From: Vibrio profundi
GTDB lineage: Bacteria > Pseudomonadota > Gammaproteobacteria > Enterobacterales > Vibrionaceae
Direction: 5' to 3'
Length of the DNA stretch: 58,913 bases
NCBI RefSeq assembly: GCF_005281835.1
Contig: NZ_RZIS01000016.1
Coordinates: forward strand, 1-58,913
Shown: in pieces, positions 43,745-52,694 of the stretch
Layout: each line of letters starts with the position of its first letter
Numbering within the stretch: the first letter of the stretch is position 1
Made by a program: the position numbers and the translations under genes
Notes under the pieces: model-generated
The model's database searches: none
Told to the model about the DNA's origin: nothing
The model's input: only the letters and a program-made list of their open reading frames with translations

Positions 43745-44473
43745 ATGATGAACACTGTATTACAAGAGCATGTCGCTCATAACTCACCAACATCGGTATC
43801 AAGCTTTCGACTTTTCCAACTGATCAGCCCTTCGTTGCCAATTGGTGGGTTCACGTATTCGCAAGGCTTAGAATGGGCGGTGGAAGCAGAGTGGGTTAAC
43901 GACCAAGTTTCTATGGTTGATTGGCTAACGATGATGCTCAATTACAGTGTAGTGACATTAGAACTGCCAGTAATGAAACGTTTATATACAGCAGTAGCGA
44001 GGAACGATATCGCAGCGATTCATTACTGGTCTGATTATTTGTATTCGTGTCGAGAAACCAAAGAGCTGCGAGCTGAAGAGCTTCAGCGAGGTAAAGCACT
44101 GTATACCTTACTCAAACAACTTAACTTTGAATCCAAGTCACTACTGGCAAACATCGAAAGCAGTGATGAACATAAAGCCAACTCTCTGTTGGGCTTTTGT
44201 ATTGCTGCCCATGAATGGGGAATAGAACCGAGGGAATTAGAGCAAGGGTATTTATGGAGTTGGGCGGAAGGGCTGGTAATGGCAGGCGTTAAACTAGTCC
44301 CTCTTGGACAAACCTCCGGACAGTTGGCTCTTATCCAACTTTCTAATCACTTCCCTCAAGCGATAGATGCAGCACAATCCATCACTGATGATGAAATCGG
44401 CAGCTTTACTCCCTCGATTGCTATTGCTAGTAGCCGACATGAAACTCAATACACCCGATTATTTAGATCGTAA
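43745..44473 (+). CDS. ureF: Urease accessory protein UreF
   Basis: Activation-complex subunit, 242 residues, nearly all helical. Family features: FRLFQLISPSLPIGGFTYSQGLE near the N-terminus, SRETKELRAEELQRGKAL-like helix and VKLVPLGQTSGQLAL. UreF bridges UreD and UreG and is thought to gate GTP hydrolysis during nickel insertion. Two ATGs (43745, 43748) are equally possible. ureG follows after 11 bp. Confidence 0.95.
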   Translation: MMNTVLQEHVAHNSPTSVSSFRLFQLISPSLPIGGFTYSQGLEWAVEAEWVNDQVSMVDWLTMMLNYSVVTLELPVMKRLYTAVARNDIAAIHYWSDYLYSCRETKELRAEELQRGKALYTLLKQLNFESKSLLANIESSDEHKANSLLGFCIAAHEWGIEPRELEQGYLWSWAEGLVMAGVKLVPLGQTSGQLALIQLSNHFPQAIDAAQSITDDEIGSFTPSIAIASSRHETQYTRLFRS

Positions 44474-44484
44474 GAGAAGAAACT

Positions 44485-45105
44485 ATGGACAGTTATAAAC
44501 AACCACTACGTATCGGCATAGGTGGTCCAGTAGGATCAGGTAAAACCGCATTGTTAGAAGTATTGTGTAAAGCCATTCGCGATAAATTGAATATTGCGGT
44601 CGTGACCAACGATATTTATACGCAAGAGGATGCGAAAATACTGACTCGCGCTGAAGCGTTAGAGCCAGATAGAATCATTGGCGTTGAAACGGGAGGTTGC
44701 CCTCATACCGCGATTCGAGAAGACGCATCGATGAACTTAGCTGCAGTCGAAGAGTTGGCAAAACTCCACAAAAACTTAGATGTGGTATTCGTTGAAAGTG
44801 GAGGGGATAACTTAAGTGCCACTTTTAGCCCAGAACTGGCAGACCTAACCATCTACGTTATTGATGTTGCGGAAGGTGAAAAAATCCCGAGAAAAGGTGG
44901 CCCAGGCATTACTCGCTCAGATTTACTGGTCATCAATAAAATCGATTTAGCGCCTTATGTTGGTGCCTCATTGGAAGTGATGGAGCAAGATACGCAAAGA
45001 ATGCGCCCAACCAAGCCGTTTGTTTTCACTAACTTAAAAGAAAGTAAAGGGTTAGACACCATCATCGATTTCATTCTGACCGAAGGGATGCTGGAGTTTA
45101 AATAG
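44485..45105 (+). CDS. ureG: Urease accessory GTPase UreG
   Basis: SIMIBI-class GTPase that powers nickel insertion. 206 residues: P-loop GGPVGSGKTALLE, the CPH nickel motif in ETGGCPHTAIREDASMN, ESGGDNL, and the guanine-binding NKID (VINKIDLAPYV). AGAAGAAAC precedes the ATG. Last gene of the urea cluster; a strong terminator follows within 45 bp. Confidence 0.97.
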   Translation: MDSYKQPLRIGIGGPVGSGKTALLEVLCKAIRDKLNIAVVTNDIYTQEDAKILTRAEALEPDRIIGVETGGCPHTAIREDASMNLAAVEELAKLHKNLDVVFVESGGDNLSATFSPELADLTIYVIDVAEGEKIPRKGGPGITRSDLLVINKIDLAPYVGASLEVMEQDTQRMRPTKPFVFTNLKESKGLDTIIDFILTEGMLEFK

Positions 45106-45148
45106 AAAGCCAGTAGAGCGACTATTATTGTTAGTCGTAATCTTTAAT

Positions 45149-45188
45149 AAAAACGCCTTAGAGGAGCTATCCGCTAAGGCGTTTTTTT
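45149..45188. terminator. Terminator ending the urease cluster
   Basis: A 13-bp stem (AAAAACGCCTTAG / CTAAGGCGTTTTT) with a 12-nt loop and T-runs on both sides. It closes the ureG transcript and may also serve the convergent LysE-family gene. Confidence 0.9.
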
Positions 45189-45239
45189 GGATCTATTGAA
45201 GATGAATTTCACTAGGGTATCTTGACCCTAAGTACGTAG

Positions 45240-45854
45240 TTATCGGTTGCTAATGGCGAGCGCGCCTGATGCTCCAATCAAAATACCGCCGCTTACTTTA
45301 TTAACAATGGACAAACGTTTCTTACCTGCCTTTAAGACTTTACTTGCTGAAAAGGCATACAGCATTACCATTGCGAAATCGAGCAATGCCATTGTTGGGC
45401 ACATGATCATTAATTGCGGGACAATAGGCTGAGCGGTATCGATAAATTGAGGAAAAAACGCACTAAAAAATACAATCGCTTTAGGGTTTCCAGCTGCTAC
45501 CATGAAACCAGACGTGAACAGTTTAGAGTTCGATACCTTGGGCAGAGCTTCTTGCTCGTCTTCAGAGCGGTTGGAATTCCTTAGCATTGAAATCCCCATG
45601 TATAACAGTGTCAGTGCTCCTATCCATTTAATCACATTAAATGCTGCTTCAGAGCTGGCAATAATAACGCCAAGGCCAATTGCGACGAGGATCATTTGAA
45701 TAAAGTTCGCACTAATATCGCCCAGCGCTGTGTATACGGTTCGCTTCACGCCATAGTTTAAAGAGTGAATCACCCCTAAGAAAATACTGGGGCCGGGTGT
45801 TGCGGTAAGCACTAGGGAGGCGGCGACAAACGCTAGCCACATTTCAATCGTCAT
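45240..45854 (-). CDS. LysE/RhtB-family amino-acid exporter
   Basis: Inner-membrane translocator of 204 residues with about six helices. The N-terminus LVLTATPGPSIFLGVIHSLNYG carries the family TPGP motif, and AGNPKAIVFFSAFFPQF is the second signature. Family members export basic or small neutral amino acids; the substrate here is unknown. It sits alone between two terminators, convergent with ureG. Confidence 0.9.
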   Translation of the reverse strand: MTIEMWLAFVAASLVLTATPGPSIFLGVIHSLNYGVKRTVYTALGDISANFIQMILVAIGLGVIIASSEAAFNVIKWIGALTLLYMGISMLRNSNRSEDEQEALPKVSNSKLFTSGFMVAAGNPKAIVFFSAFFPQFIDTAQPIVPQLMIMCPTMALLDFAMVMLYAFSASKVLKAGKKRLSIVNKVSGGILIGASGALAISNR

Positions 45855-46038
45855 ATAACATCCTTGTATATATCTTTATTAACCAATAGCGAGAGTTGCT
45901 GTAGGTCTTTTGAGTGATTTAACATCACTATACCTCTGTATAAACTTTGAACGCAACGGGCGTTTGGGGTGTTTCATTGTGATTGATGTACAAAGGGAGA
46001 AGTGCCTGAAACACGTGGAATATAGAGGCTAAAATGCT

Positions 46039-46067
46039 AAAAGCCTGTTGAAAACAACAGGCTTTTT
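46039..46067. terminator. Terminator at the end of the lig operon
   Basis: A perfect 12-bp stem (AAAAGCCTGTTG / CAACAGGCTTTT) with an AAAA loop and T-runs on both strands. It lies 60 bp beyond the ligB stop on the minus strand. The 45855-46038 gap shows nothing else. Confidence 0.88.
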
Positions 46068-46127
46068 ATTACGCATAAAAACGACATTAATGACTTAACT
46101 CAACAGCAATTAAATTATTAAATGCCG

Positions 46128-46967
46128 TTACTTGTTCTCAATCAACATGGTGCCGGCACCTGTGTTCGATATCGGAGCATGGTAATCACTTTGTAGGACG
46201 TTCAGTTCACCATTCAGCGCACCACGCATACCCATCCACATGATGAATTCTGGTCCTTGAGCGCCAGCATTAGCGACAAGGTCGTGAATTGTTAGTTTAG
46301 TTAGTTCTTCAGGGGCGCTGATCAGCTTCTCCATGCAGTACAGGTCAAACTCTTTATTGATGTAGCCAGCGCGCTCGCCATCTAGCTGGTGGGATAGGCC
46401 GCCAGTACCCAGCACCACAACTTTAAGATCTTTGTCGTAAGAGTCGATCGCTTCACCAATAGCTTTGCCTAGGTTGTAACAACGTTTTGGTGATGGCATT
46501 GGGTGTTGTTCTACGTTCAAGCACACTGGAATGACTTTCATGTGTGAATAGTTGTTGTTTGGCCACATCAGCTGCATTGGCACCGTTAGGCCATGGTCGA
46601 CCTTCATTTCTTGGCAGATAGTGATGTCGAATTCACTTTCTACTAAGTGGTTACAGATGTGCCATGAAAACTCAGGGTCTCCAGGAATGGCAGGGATAGT
46701 CGGGATTCCCCAACCTTCGTCAGCGTTCATGTAACTCGCTGCAGCGCCAATGGCGAATGTTGGTTTCTTGTCTAGAAAGAACTCTAGGCCGTGGTCGTTG
46801 TAAAAAACAACGGCAACGTCTGGTTGTTCTTGTTCTAACCAAGCGTGAATACCAGGGAAGTTCTTGAAGAACGGTTGCCAATATTCAGTTTCTTGAAGGT
46901 TATTCTCAATCGCTTTGCCGATAGAAGGGATGTGTGAAGTGCTGATACCACCAATAACTTTAGCCAT
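46128..46967 (-). CDS. ligB: Protocatechuate/gallate 4,5-dioxygenase, beta (catalytic) subunit
   Basis: Type II extradiol dioxygenase that opens the ring of protocatechuate (or gallate) between C4 and C5. 279 residues. Fe(II) ligands His12 (TSHIPSIG), His59 (YNDHGLEFF) and Glu240 (GAQGPEFIMW), and catalytic His193 (GLSHQL), correspond to the Sphingobium LigB set. Last gene of the minus-strand operon, 2 bp after ligA. Substrate preference between protocatechuate and gallate cannot be read from sequence; the missing LigC makes gallate worth testing. Confidence 0.93.
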   Translation of the reverse strand: MAKVIGGISTSHIPSIGKAIENNLQETEYWQPFFKNFPGIHAWLEQEQPDVAVVFYNDHGLEFFLDKKPTFAIGAAASYMNADEGWGIPTIPAIPGDPEFSWHICNHLVESEFDITICQEMKVDHGLTVPMQLMWPNNNYSHMKVIPVCLNVEQHPMPSPKRCYNLGKAIGEAIDSYDKDLKVVVLGTGGLSHQLDGERAGYINKEFDLYCMEKLISAPEELTKLTIHDLVANAGAQGPEFIMWMGMRGALNGELNVLQSDYHAPISNTGAGTMLIENK

Positions 46968-46969
46968 GA

Positions 46970-47323
46970 TTATTTCCCTGCCTCAACCAACATTTGTTTG
47001 AATTCCTCTACGCTCATACCTGTTTGCATTGCACCGATGTCTTGCATGTTTAATCCAAGCATTCCGACAAACTTTGCTAGGTAGTAAATACTGCCGCCTT
47101 CGTTAAGCAGTGCTAACACATCACGTTCTGCAATTGCTTTTTTCTGTGCGTCGGTCAAGCCGAACTTGTCACAGTAGGCTTGCTCATCGGCTTTGAATTC
47201 ATCACGACCAGCTTGACCATTCAGCGTGTAACACATCTTATTCAAGCCATAGCCTTTGGCTGCCATCTCACCGTCAAACATAACGGTGCCTGGGATATTT
47301 CCTTTCTTCTTTAAATAGGTCAT
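46970..47323 (-). CDS. ligA: Protocatechuate 4,5-dioxygenase, alpha subunit
   Basis: Small helical subunit that caps the LigB active site. 117 residues, with GYGLNKMCYTLNGQAGRDEF and AERDVLALLNEGGSIYYLAKF characteristic of LigA. Separate ligA and ligB genes are the standard arrangement. It lies 5 bp after ligI and 2 bp before ligB. Confidence 0.92.
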   Translation of the reverse strand: MTYLKKKGNIPGTVMFDGEMAAKGYGLNKMCYTLNGQAGRDEFKADEQAYCDKFGLTDAQKKAIAERDVLALLNEGGSIYYLAKFVGMLGLNMQDIGAMQTGMSVEEFKQMLVEAGK

Positions 47324-47328
47324 CGTGG

Positions 47329-48210
47329 TTACTTACTCTCCGGCCAGTAAAGGTTCATCGGGTTGGTGACAAGTAGCGCTTGTTGAAGAGCTTCGGTCTC
47401 CGCAATTTGTGGGATCACATCAACTAGATGACCATCATCTGGCGTGTGTGATTTCATGTTTGGATGTGGCCAGTCTGTGCCCCAAAGCACACGAGTTGGG
47501 AATTTTTCCACTAAGGTTTTGGCAAAAGGGACAACGTCGTTGTAGTTCGGTGGAGTTAGCGTTAAACGCTCTGGGCAACTTACTTTAGTCCAGATGTTAG
47601 GGTTGTTTTCCATCAAGCGAAGGAACTTTGCAAAGGCTTCACCTTCGACACCTTGAGCTATGTCTGGACGACCCATATGGTCAACCACCACGGTCATATC
47701 TAGCTCGTCGAGGAAAGGGGCGATGTCATCGATGTCTTGTGATTCAAAATAGACCACAATATGCCAGCCCATTGAACGAACGCGATCGGCAATCTTCTTC
47801 AATACATCTTTTGGTGTGGTATCGACTAAGCGTTTTACAAAGTTAAAGCGAATACCTCGAACGCCCGCTGCGTCCATGGTTTGGAGCTCTTCATCGGTAA
47901 CGGTTTCATCAACAAATGCAACGCCACGGGCCAGCTCGCCAGCGCTTTTTAAAGCGTCTAGTAATGCCGAGTTATCGGTACTGTGACAAGAAGCCTGCAC
48001 AATCACATTACGGCTAAAGCCAAGGTAATCGCGAAGTGCAAATAGCTGTTCCTTCGAGGCGTCACAAGGCGTGTATTTACGCTTTGGTGAGTAAGGAAAC
48101 TTAGCCGCAGGGCCAAATACATGGCAGTGAGCGTCCACAGCGCCAGCAGGAGCAACAAACTTAGGTTTGCTTGGGTTTGGGTGAAACGGTAGGTAATCAG
48201 CGTCCATCAT
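47329..48210 (-). CDS. ligI: 2-pyrone-4,6-dicarboxylate hydrolase
   Basis: Amidohydrolase-superfamily lactonase that opens 2-pyrone-4,6-dicarboxylate (PDC) to 4-oxalomesaconate. 293 residues. Motifs: AVDAHCHVFGPAAKF (first metal-region histidines), VVVDHMGRPD, and LWGTDWPHPN with the catalytic aspartate; all typical of LigI. A second ATG at 48207 is better spaced from AAGGA and may be the true start. PDC arises from the LigAB product via LigC, or directly when LigAB acts on gallate. Confidence 0.93.
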   Translation of the reverse strand: MMDADYLPFHPNPSKPKFVAPAGAVDAHCHVFGPAAKFPYSPKRKYTPCDASKEQLFALRDYLGFSRNVIVQASCHSTDNSALLDALKSAGELARGVAFVDETVTDEELQTMDAAGVRGIRFNFVKRLVDTTPKDVLKKIADRVRSMGWHIVVYFESQDIDDIAPFLDELDMTVVVDHMGRPDIAQGVEGEAFAKFLRLMENNPNIWTKVSCPERLTLTPPNYNDVVPFAKTLVEKFPTRVLWGTDWPHPNMKSHTPDDGHLVDVIPQIAETEALQQALLVTNPMNLYWPESK

Positions 48211-48222
48211 TCTTCCTTGTCG

Positions 48223-49308
48223 TTACTGGTGTCCAAACACTGTGCCATCAAACAGTTTTCGCGCAGTGCGAAGAATGGCAGCTGATTGAACTTGGTTATT
48301 TTCGATATCTAAAACCACACTCATTTTTCCAATTGGGTGCTCAACATCAACCGCAATTTTACGGCTTGATGGATCGTCATTGTTTGGGTTTGATGAGGTG
48401 ATTTGAGCAAGTTGTTTGGCTGGCGCCTCGTCGAGCATGCACGTACTCGCGACACTCACTGCGCCTAGCACGCCAATAGAGGCGTGACAGCGATGAGGGA
48501 TGAATGTACGAGTCGAGATAGCGCCGCCATATTGAGGTTCACTGACCAAAGACATCTTAGGGACAGAGAGCTCAGAAACATCACCAAGGTTCATTAATGG
48601 ACCAGCTTGAATTCGTATTGACTCTAGCCGTTGTTTTAATGCTTGGTTATTGTCGAGTTGTTCACGTGATTCGTCACCTGTAATGCCGAGATCTTTCGCA
48701 CGCATCACAACAACAGGCATTCCGTTATCAATTAAAGTGACATCGATACCGTCAATTGTATCAATAACTCTACCAGAGGGCAGCAGAGCACCACATGTTG
48801 AACCGGCGGTGTCTTCAAATGTGACTGCAATAGGTGCCGATGAAGCGGGCACACCATCGATTTGGCAGTCACCGGAATAGGTCACTTGTTTGTTTGGAGT
48901 TTGAACTTCTACTGTGGCGATTTGTTGCGTGTTCTCCATGAAGATACGCACCGAAGTCGTTTTTTCCTGTGCCTCCACTAATCCGCGCTCAATAGCAAAA
49001 GGTGCGACACCAGCAAGAATGTTTCCACAGTTTTGTTTACCGCTGACCAGTGCTTGATCAACGAACACTTGTAGAAACAGGTAGTCGATGTCAACGTCAG
49101 GTCGGCTTGATGGCTCAACAATCGCGACTTTTGAGGTAAGAGGATCCGCTCCTCCTATACCATCGATCTGGCGTTCATCTGGCGAGCCCATGACCGACAG
49201 CAAAAATTCATCACGTTCAGAAGACTTTATAGGTAAATCATCTTTCAGAAAGTAGGCACCTTTTGAAGTGCCAGCCCTCATCCACATGCATGGTGCTTGA
49301 TTAGACAT
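48223..49308 (-). CDS. PrpF-fold isomerase, 4-oxalomesaconate tautomerase type
   Basis: 361 residues of the PrpF/diaminopimelate-epimerase fold. The N-terminus MWMRAGTSKGAYFLKDDLP, GGADPLTSKVAIVEPSS and GKQNCGNILAGVAPFAIE are PrpF-family marks. In aromatic meta-cleavage clusters these proteins are GalD/LigU, which interconvert 4-oxalomesaconate tautomers before hydration. It overlaps ligK by 8 bp and lies 12 bp upstream of ligI. PrpF aconitate isomerase is the alternative, but the context favours LigU/GalD. Confidence 0.85.
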   Translation of the reverse strand: MSNQAPCMWMRAGTSKGAYFLKDDLPIKSSERDEFLLSVMGSPDERQIDGIGGADPLTSKVAIVEPSSRPDVDIDYLFLQVFVDQALVSGKQNCGNILAGVAPFAIERGLVEAQEKTTSVRIFMENTQQIATVEVQTPNKQVTYSGDCQIDGVPASSAPIAVTFEDTAGSTCGALLPSGRVIDTIDGIDVTLIDNGMPVVVMRAKDLGITGDESREQLDNNQALKQRLESIRIQAGPLMNLGDVSELSVPKMSLVSEPQYGGAISTRTFIPHRCHASIGVLGAVSVASTCMLDEAPAKQLAQITSSNPNNDDPSSRKIAVDVEHPIGKMSVVLDIENNQVQSAAILRTARKLFDGTVFGHQ

Positions 49309-49978
49309 ATTTGAGGCCTTTTTCTTCTAATCGGCCACGCATGTTATAGATGTCTAGTCCAAGCTCACCGTTAGCAAGGCGAACGCGTTTCGCTTCTTCA
49401 CGTTCCATACGTTCTAGTGAAGCATGTAACACTTGCTCCGCCTCTTCACGACGAACCACAACTACACCGTCTTCGTCGGCAACTATGATGTCACCTGGGT
49501 TAACAATCTCTTCAGCACAGGTCATCGCAACATTGACTGAGCCTAGCGTCTCTTTGATAGTGCCTTGGCTAAACACCGCTTTTGACCACACAGGGAAGTT
49601 CATTTCACGTAGGTCACGGGTATCACGAACGCCGCCTTCGATTATCAACCCCACAACCCCACGAGCTTGTGCAGATGTGGCTAGCAAGTCACCGAAGAAA
49701 CCGTGGTTGGAAGGAGAAGTTGGGGCAAAGACTAAGAAGTCTCCAGCTTTTGCTTGCTCGATGGCAACATGCATCATCCAGTTGTCACCAGCGGCACCAG
49801 ATATAGTTAGAGCAGAGCCCGCGACCGCGTCGCCTTGAAAAATAGGGCGCATGTACTCGGCTAAAAGACCACGGCGACCTTGAGATTCGTGGATAGTAGC
49901 TACGCCACACTTGCGCAGGCCTTCAATAATTGCTTTGTCGGCACGTTGGATGTGCTGAACAACGACGTTCTGACTCAT
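49301..49978 (-). CDS. ligK: 4-carboxy-4-hydroxy-2-oxoadipate aldolase
   Basis: Class II aldolase of the RraA-like fold that cleaves 4-carboxy-4-hydroxy-2-oxoadipate to pyruvate and oxaloacetate, the last pathway step. 225 residues. Signature segments: LRKCGVATIHESQGRRGLL, ALTISGAAGDNWMMHVAI, GLIIEGGVRDTRDL (substrate and metal loop), and IVADEDGVVVV. It overlaps the tautomerase gene by 8 bp. Secure as HMG/CHA-type aldolase; the pathway context fixes the substrate. Confidence 0.93.
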   Translation of the reverse strand: MSQNVVVQHIQRADKAIIEGLRKCGVATIHESQGRRGLLAEYMRPIFQGDAVAGSALTISGAAGDNWMMHVAIEQAKAGDFLVFAPTSPSNHGFFGDLLATSAQARGVVGLIIEGGVRDTRDLREMNFPVWSKAVFSQGTIKETLGSVNVAMTCAEEIVNPGDIIVADEDGVVVVRREEAEQVLHASLERMEREEAKRVRLANGELGLDIYNMRGRLEEKGLKYV

Positions 49979-50067
49979 GATGAATTCCTTTTACTCTATT
50001 CTTTTACTTTGTTTTTCTTTAGAGAAAGTTTGTTTGAAGTGCCCATCAGCGAGATGGGCGAATGGGG

Positions 50068-51081
50068 TTAAGCGGTTTTTAGGCGGCTGAACACTCGGCG
50101 AGCATTGCCTTCAAAAATCATAGATTTCTCTTCTGCTGTTACTTTGTCACTTGCATCAATGTAGCGTTTAGTATCGTCGAAGTAGTGACCTGTTTCTGGG
50201 TCAATACCGCGAACCGCCCCAATCATTTCTGAAGCGAACAGAATGTTTTTCGCTGGCAAAATATCGAGTAGCAGGTCGATGCCTTTTTGGTGATAAACAC
50301 AGGTATCAAAGTAGAGATTGTTTAATACCGTTTCTTCAAGCGGTGGTAGGCCCATGTCTTGTGCGATACCGCGGAAACGACCCCAGTGATAAGGAACTGC
50401 GCCACCACCGTGTGGGATGATGATTTTGAGTTCAGGGAAATCTTTGAATACATTAGAGGTCATCAGCTGTTGGAACGCTGTCGTGTCTGCGCCTAAGTAG
50501 TATGACGTTGTAGTGTGTAGACATGAGTTGCAAGAGCCACTCACATGAATCATCGCAGGGACATCGAGTTCAACCAGTTTTTCATAAAGTGGGTAAAAAG
50601 CGCGATCACCTAAAGAAGCATCCTTCCAAAAGCCACCAGTTGTATCTGGGTTCAAGTTACAGCCGATGAAATCCATTTCTTCAACACAGCGAACCAATTC
50701 AGATATCGATTTAGAAGGCGTTACACCTGGTGATTGTGGAAGCTGAGCAACAGGTGCAAAGTTTTGAGGGAATAGGTCACATACGCGGCGGATCAAGTCA
50801 TTTTGGTGCTCTGTCCAAAAACGGCTAGTGTGTTCATTACCAATGTGGTGTCCCATCCAGCTTGCGCGGGGCGAAAAGATGGTTAAGTCAGTCCCACGCT
50901 CTTTTTGCAGGCGAAGCTGGTTATTAACAATGCTTTCGCGAATCTCATCGTCTGTAATATGAATAGAACCTTTGCTACCTATGTGGTTTGGATTTTCAGC
51001 TAGAGCCGCTTTTTGGCTTTCACGGTAGTCGCCCACTTGAGGTGGTGTGGTTGTGTAGTGTCCATGGCAGTCGATAATCAT
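50068..51081 (-). CDS. ligJ: 4-oxalomesaconate hydratase
   Basis: Amidohydrolase-superfamily hydratase that turns 4-oxalomesaconate into 4-carboxy-4-hydroxy-2-oxoadipate. 337 residues. MIIDCHGHYTTTP at the start, IFSPRASWMGHHIGNEH, PAMIHVSGSCNSCLH and IIPHGGGAVPYHWGRFRG match LigJ-type sequences. First gene of the minus-strand operon; a gap of about 90 bp precedes ligK. Divergent from aroE. The closest alternative is gamma-resorcylate decarboxylase-type amidohydrolase, but the context is decisive. Confidence 0.9.
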   Translation of the reverse strand: MIIDCHGHYTTTPPQVGDYRESQKAALAENPNHIGSKGSIHITDDEIRESIVNNQLRLQKERGTDLTIFSPRASWMGHHIGNEHTSRFWTEHQNDLIRRVCDLFPQNFAPVAQLPQSPGVTPSKSISELVRCVEEMDFIGCNLNPDTTGGFWKDASLGDRAFYPLYEKLVELDVPAMIHVSGSCNSCLHTTTSYYLGADTTAFQQLMTSNVFKDFPELKIIIPHGGGAVPYHWGRFRGIAQDMGLPPLEETVLNNLYFDTCVYHQKGIDLLLDILPAKNILFASEMIGAVRGIDPETGHYFDDTKRYIDASDKVTAEEKSMIFEGNARRVFSRLKTA

Positions 51082-51331
51082 CTCGGCAGTCCTTTGTTGT
51101 TTTTGTTGTGAACAACTATAACGACCAAGCCTTCTTCTCGACTATTTCAATTTATTTTGTAGGTATAAGATTTTGAGATAGAGAGCTACATCAATTTCAG
51201 CTTAAAAGCGATATTCCACATAGGTTGGAGCCATCGAAAATAAAAAATGAATGGGTGTTGAATAAAAGTGATTGGCTTGAAATAACTCGAATCTGTTAGC
51301 GTTAAATGAAATCCAAAGAAGGTGAAGTGAA
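51082..51331. promoter_or_regulatory. Divergent promoter region, ligJ / aroE
   Basis: The 250-bp gap drives the lig operon leftward and aroE-aroQ rightward. It is AT-rich and contains no gene. No sigma-54 element or obvious LysR box was found, and no regulator gene lies in the cluster, so control comes from elsewhere. AAGAAGGTGAAG gives the aroE ribosome-binding site. Confidence 0.5.
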
Positions 51332-52171
51332 ATGATTAATTGTCGACTTATTGGTGCCAATATAGATAAATCCAAGTCACCTGAGTTTCATAACTTATTA
51401 GCAGAGCAACTTAACATTGAACTCAGTTATCAATTGAGCCCATTGGAAACGGGCAAGCTGGATGATTTTAAAATACATTCTTCGAAAATGGAGAGTGGCA
51501 ATATTCACGCTACTAATGTGACTTATCCATATAAGGAAATGGCGATTCAAGTCGCCGACTTTTTGGATGCATCGGCGAAAATTGTCGAAGCGTCGAATAC
51601 ATTGGTTTTTCGCCCTGAAGGTACGTTTGCTTACAACACCGATTTTTCTGGCTTCATCAATGCCTACAAACTTTTTCGACATCACAAACCGGGTAAAACC
51701 GTGCTCATTGGTTGTGGAGGCGTTGGTAAAGCTATTGCAGCGGCATTAACCGAATTAGAGGCTGAACAAATCGCATTATATGATCGCGATACAGAAAAAA
51801 TGTGTGGGCTTGCCAAGCTCTTGGAAAAAAGAGATGTTAAGGTAACTTGTCTCACCGAAGCGACATTAGAGCAAAGTGTTAGAGAGGCGGATGGGCTTCT
51901 TAACTGCACTCCAATTGGGCACTACAAGACACCAGGTATACCAATCTCAAGTGATTGGATAGAGAACCAGAAGTGGGTATTTGATGCTGTATATACCCCA
52001 ATCGAAACTGAATTTATTAAAGCGGCGTTGGGGGCGAACCTCGCTGTTTTAACTGGCTTTGAGTTGTTTTTTCATCAAGCAGTGGATGCGTTCCAACTGT
52101 TTACTGATCGTGAATTGACACCTCAAGAGCTGTCTCAATTTCGTCAAAATCAATATGCTAATCCCGTCTAA
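51332..52171 (+). CDS. aroE: Shikimate/quinate dehydrogenase (AroE family)
   Basis: NAD(P)-dependent dehydrogenase linking shikimate (or quinate) and 3-dehydroshikimate (or dehydroquinate). 279 residues: SKSPEFHN and NVTYPYKE in the N-terminal substrate domain (catalytic lysine in YPYKE), ANTLVFR-type NT-D pair YNTDFSGF, Rossmann loop LIGCGGVGKAIAAAL, and LLNCTPIG. Its location next to lig genes and aroQ suggests catabolic, quinate/shikimate-degrading use rather than biosynthesis; that is inference. AroE enzymes can also oxidise 3-dehydroshikimate toward gallate. aroQ follows 21 bp downstream. Confidence 0.9.
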   Translation: MINCRLIGANIDKSKSPEFHNLLAEQLNIELSYQLSPLETGKLDDFKIHSSKMESGNIHATNVTYPYKEMAIQVADFLDASAKIVEASNTLVFRPEGTFAYNTDFSGFINAYKLFRHHKPGKTVLIGCGGVGKAIAAALTELEAEQIALYDRDTEKMCGLAKLLEKRDVKVTCLTEATLEQSVREADGLLNCTPIGHYKTPGIPISSDWIENQKWVFDAVYTPIETEFIKAALGANLAVLTGFELFFHQAVDAFQLFTDRELTPQELSQFRQNQYANPV

Positions 52172-52192
52172 GGATAGAAGTAAGGAAAATAA

Positions 52193-52636
52193 ATGAAGAA
52201 GTTATTAGTGTTGAATGGACCAAACCTAAACCTATTAGGAACTCGTGAGCCTCAGCAATATGGTCATGAAACACTGGCGGACGTAGAAGAAAACTGCCGT
52301 AAACTGGCAGCGAAATACGATTGTGAAGTCGAGTGTTTCCAAAGCAACACCGAAGGTCAGCTGATTGATGCTGTGCATAAAGCAGGGCGTGAATTTACAG
52401 CCGGTGAGTGTGTTGGTGTTGTGTTCAACCCAGGTGCTTACACACATACATCAATTGCGCTGCATGATGCAATCAAAGGAGTTGATGTCCCTGTTGTTGA
52501 GGTGCATATCTCAAATGTTCATGCGCGTGAAGCATTTCGCCATCACTCTTACATCTCGCCTGTCGCTGCAGGCACTGTGATTGGTATGGGGACTAAAGGT
52601 TACGGCCTAGCCATTCAATTCTTGTTAGACGACTAG
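52193..52636 (+). CDS. aroQ: 3-dehydroquinate dehydratase, type II
   Basis: Dehydrates 3-dehydroquinate to 3-dehydroshikimate through a trans-elimination with a conserved tyrosine. 147 residues, typical dodecamer-forming type II: LNGPNLNLLGTREPQQYG (catalytic arginine and tyrosine), FNPGAYTHTSIALHDAI, VEVHISNVHAREAFRHHS. It shares a transcript with aroE. In this setting it would feed quinate-derived carbon toward protocatechuate. A second, biosynthetic copy elsewhere is likely but unseen. Confidence 0.94.
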   Translation: MKKLLVLNGPNLNLLGTREPQQYGHETLADVEENCRKLAAKYDCEVECFQSNTEGQLIDAVHKAGREFTAGECVGVVFNPGAYTHTSIALHDAIKGVDVPVVEVHISNVHAREAFRHHSYISPVAAGTVIGMGTKGYGLAIQFLLDD

Positions 52637-52666
52637 TACCTTTAATCGAGTCCAAATATCAAATTG

Positions 52667-52694
52667 AGCCTCTAGCATTGCTAGGGGCTTTTTT
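52667..52694 (+). terminator. Rho-independent terminator after aroQ
   Basis: A 9-bp stem (AGCCTCTAG / CTAGGGGCT, one G-T pair) with a 5-nt loop is followed by TTTTTT, 30 bp after the aroQ stop. Confidence 0.85.
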
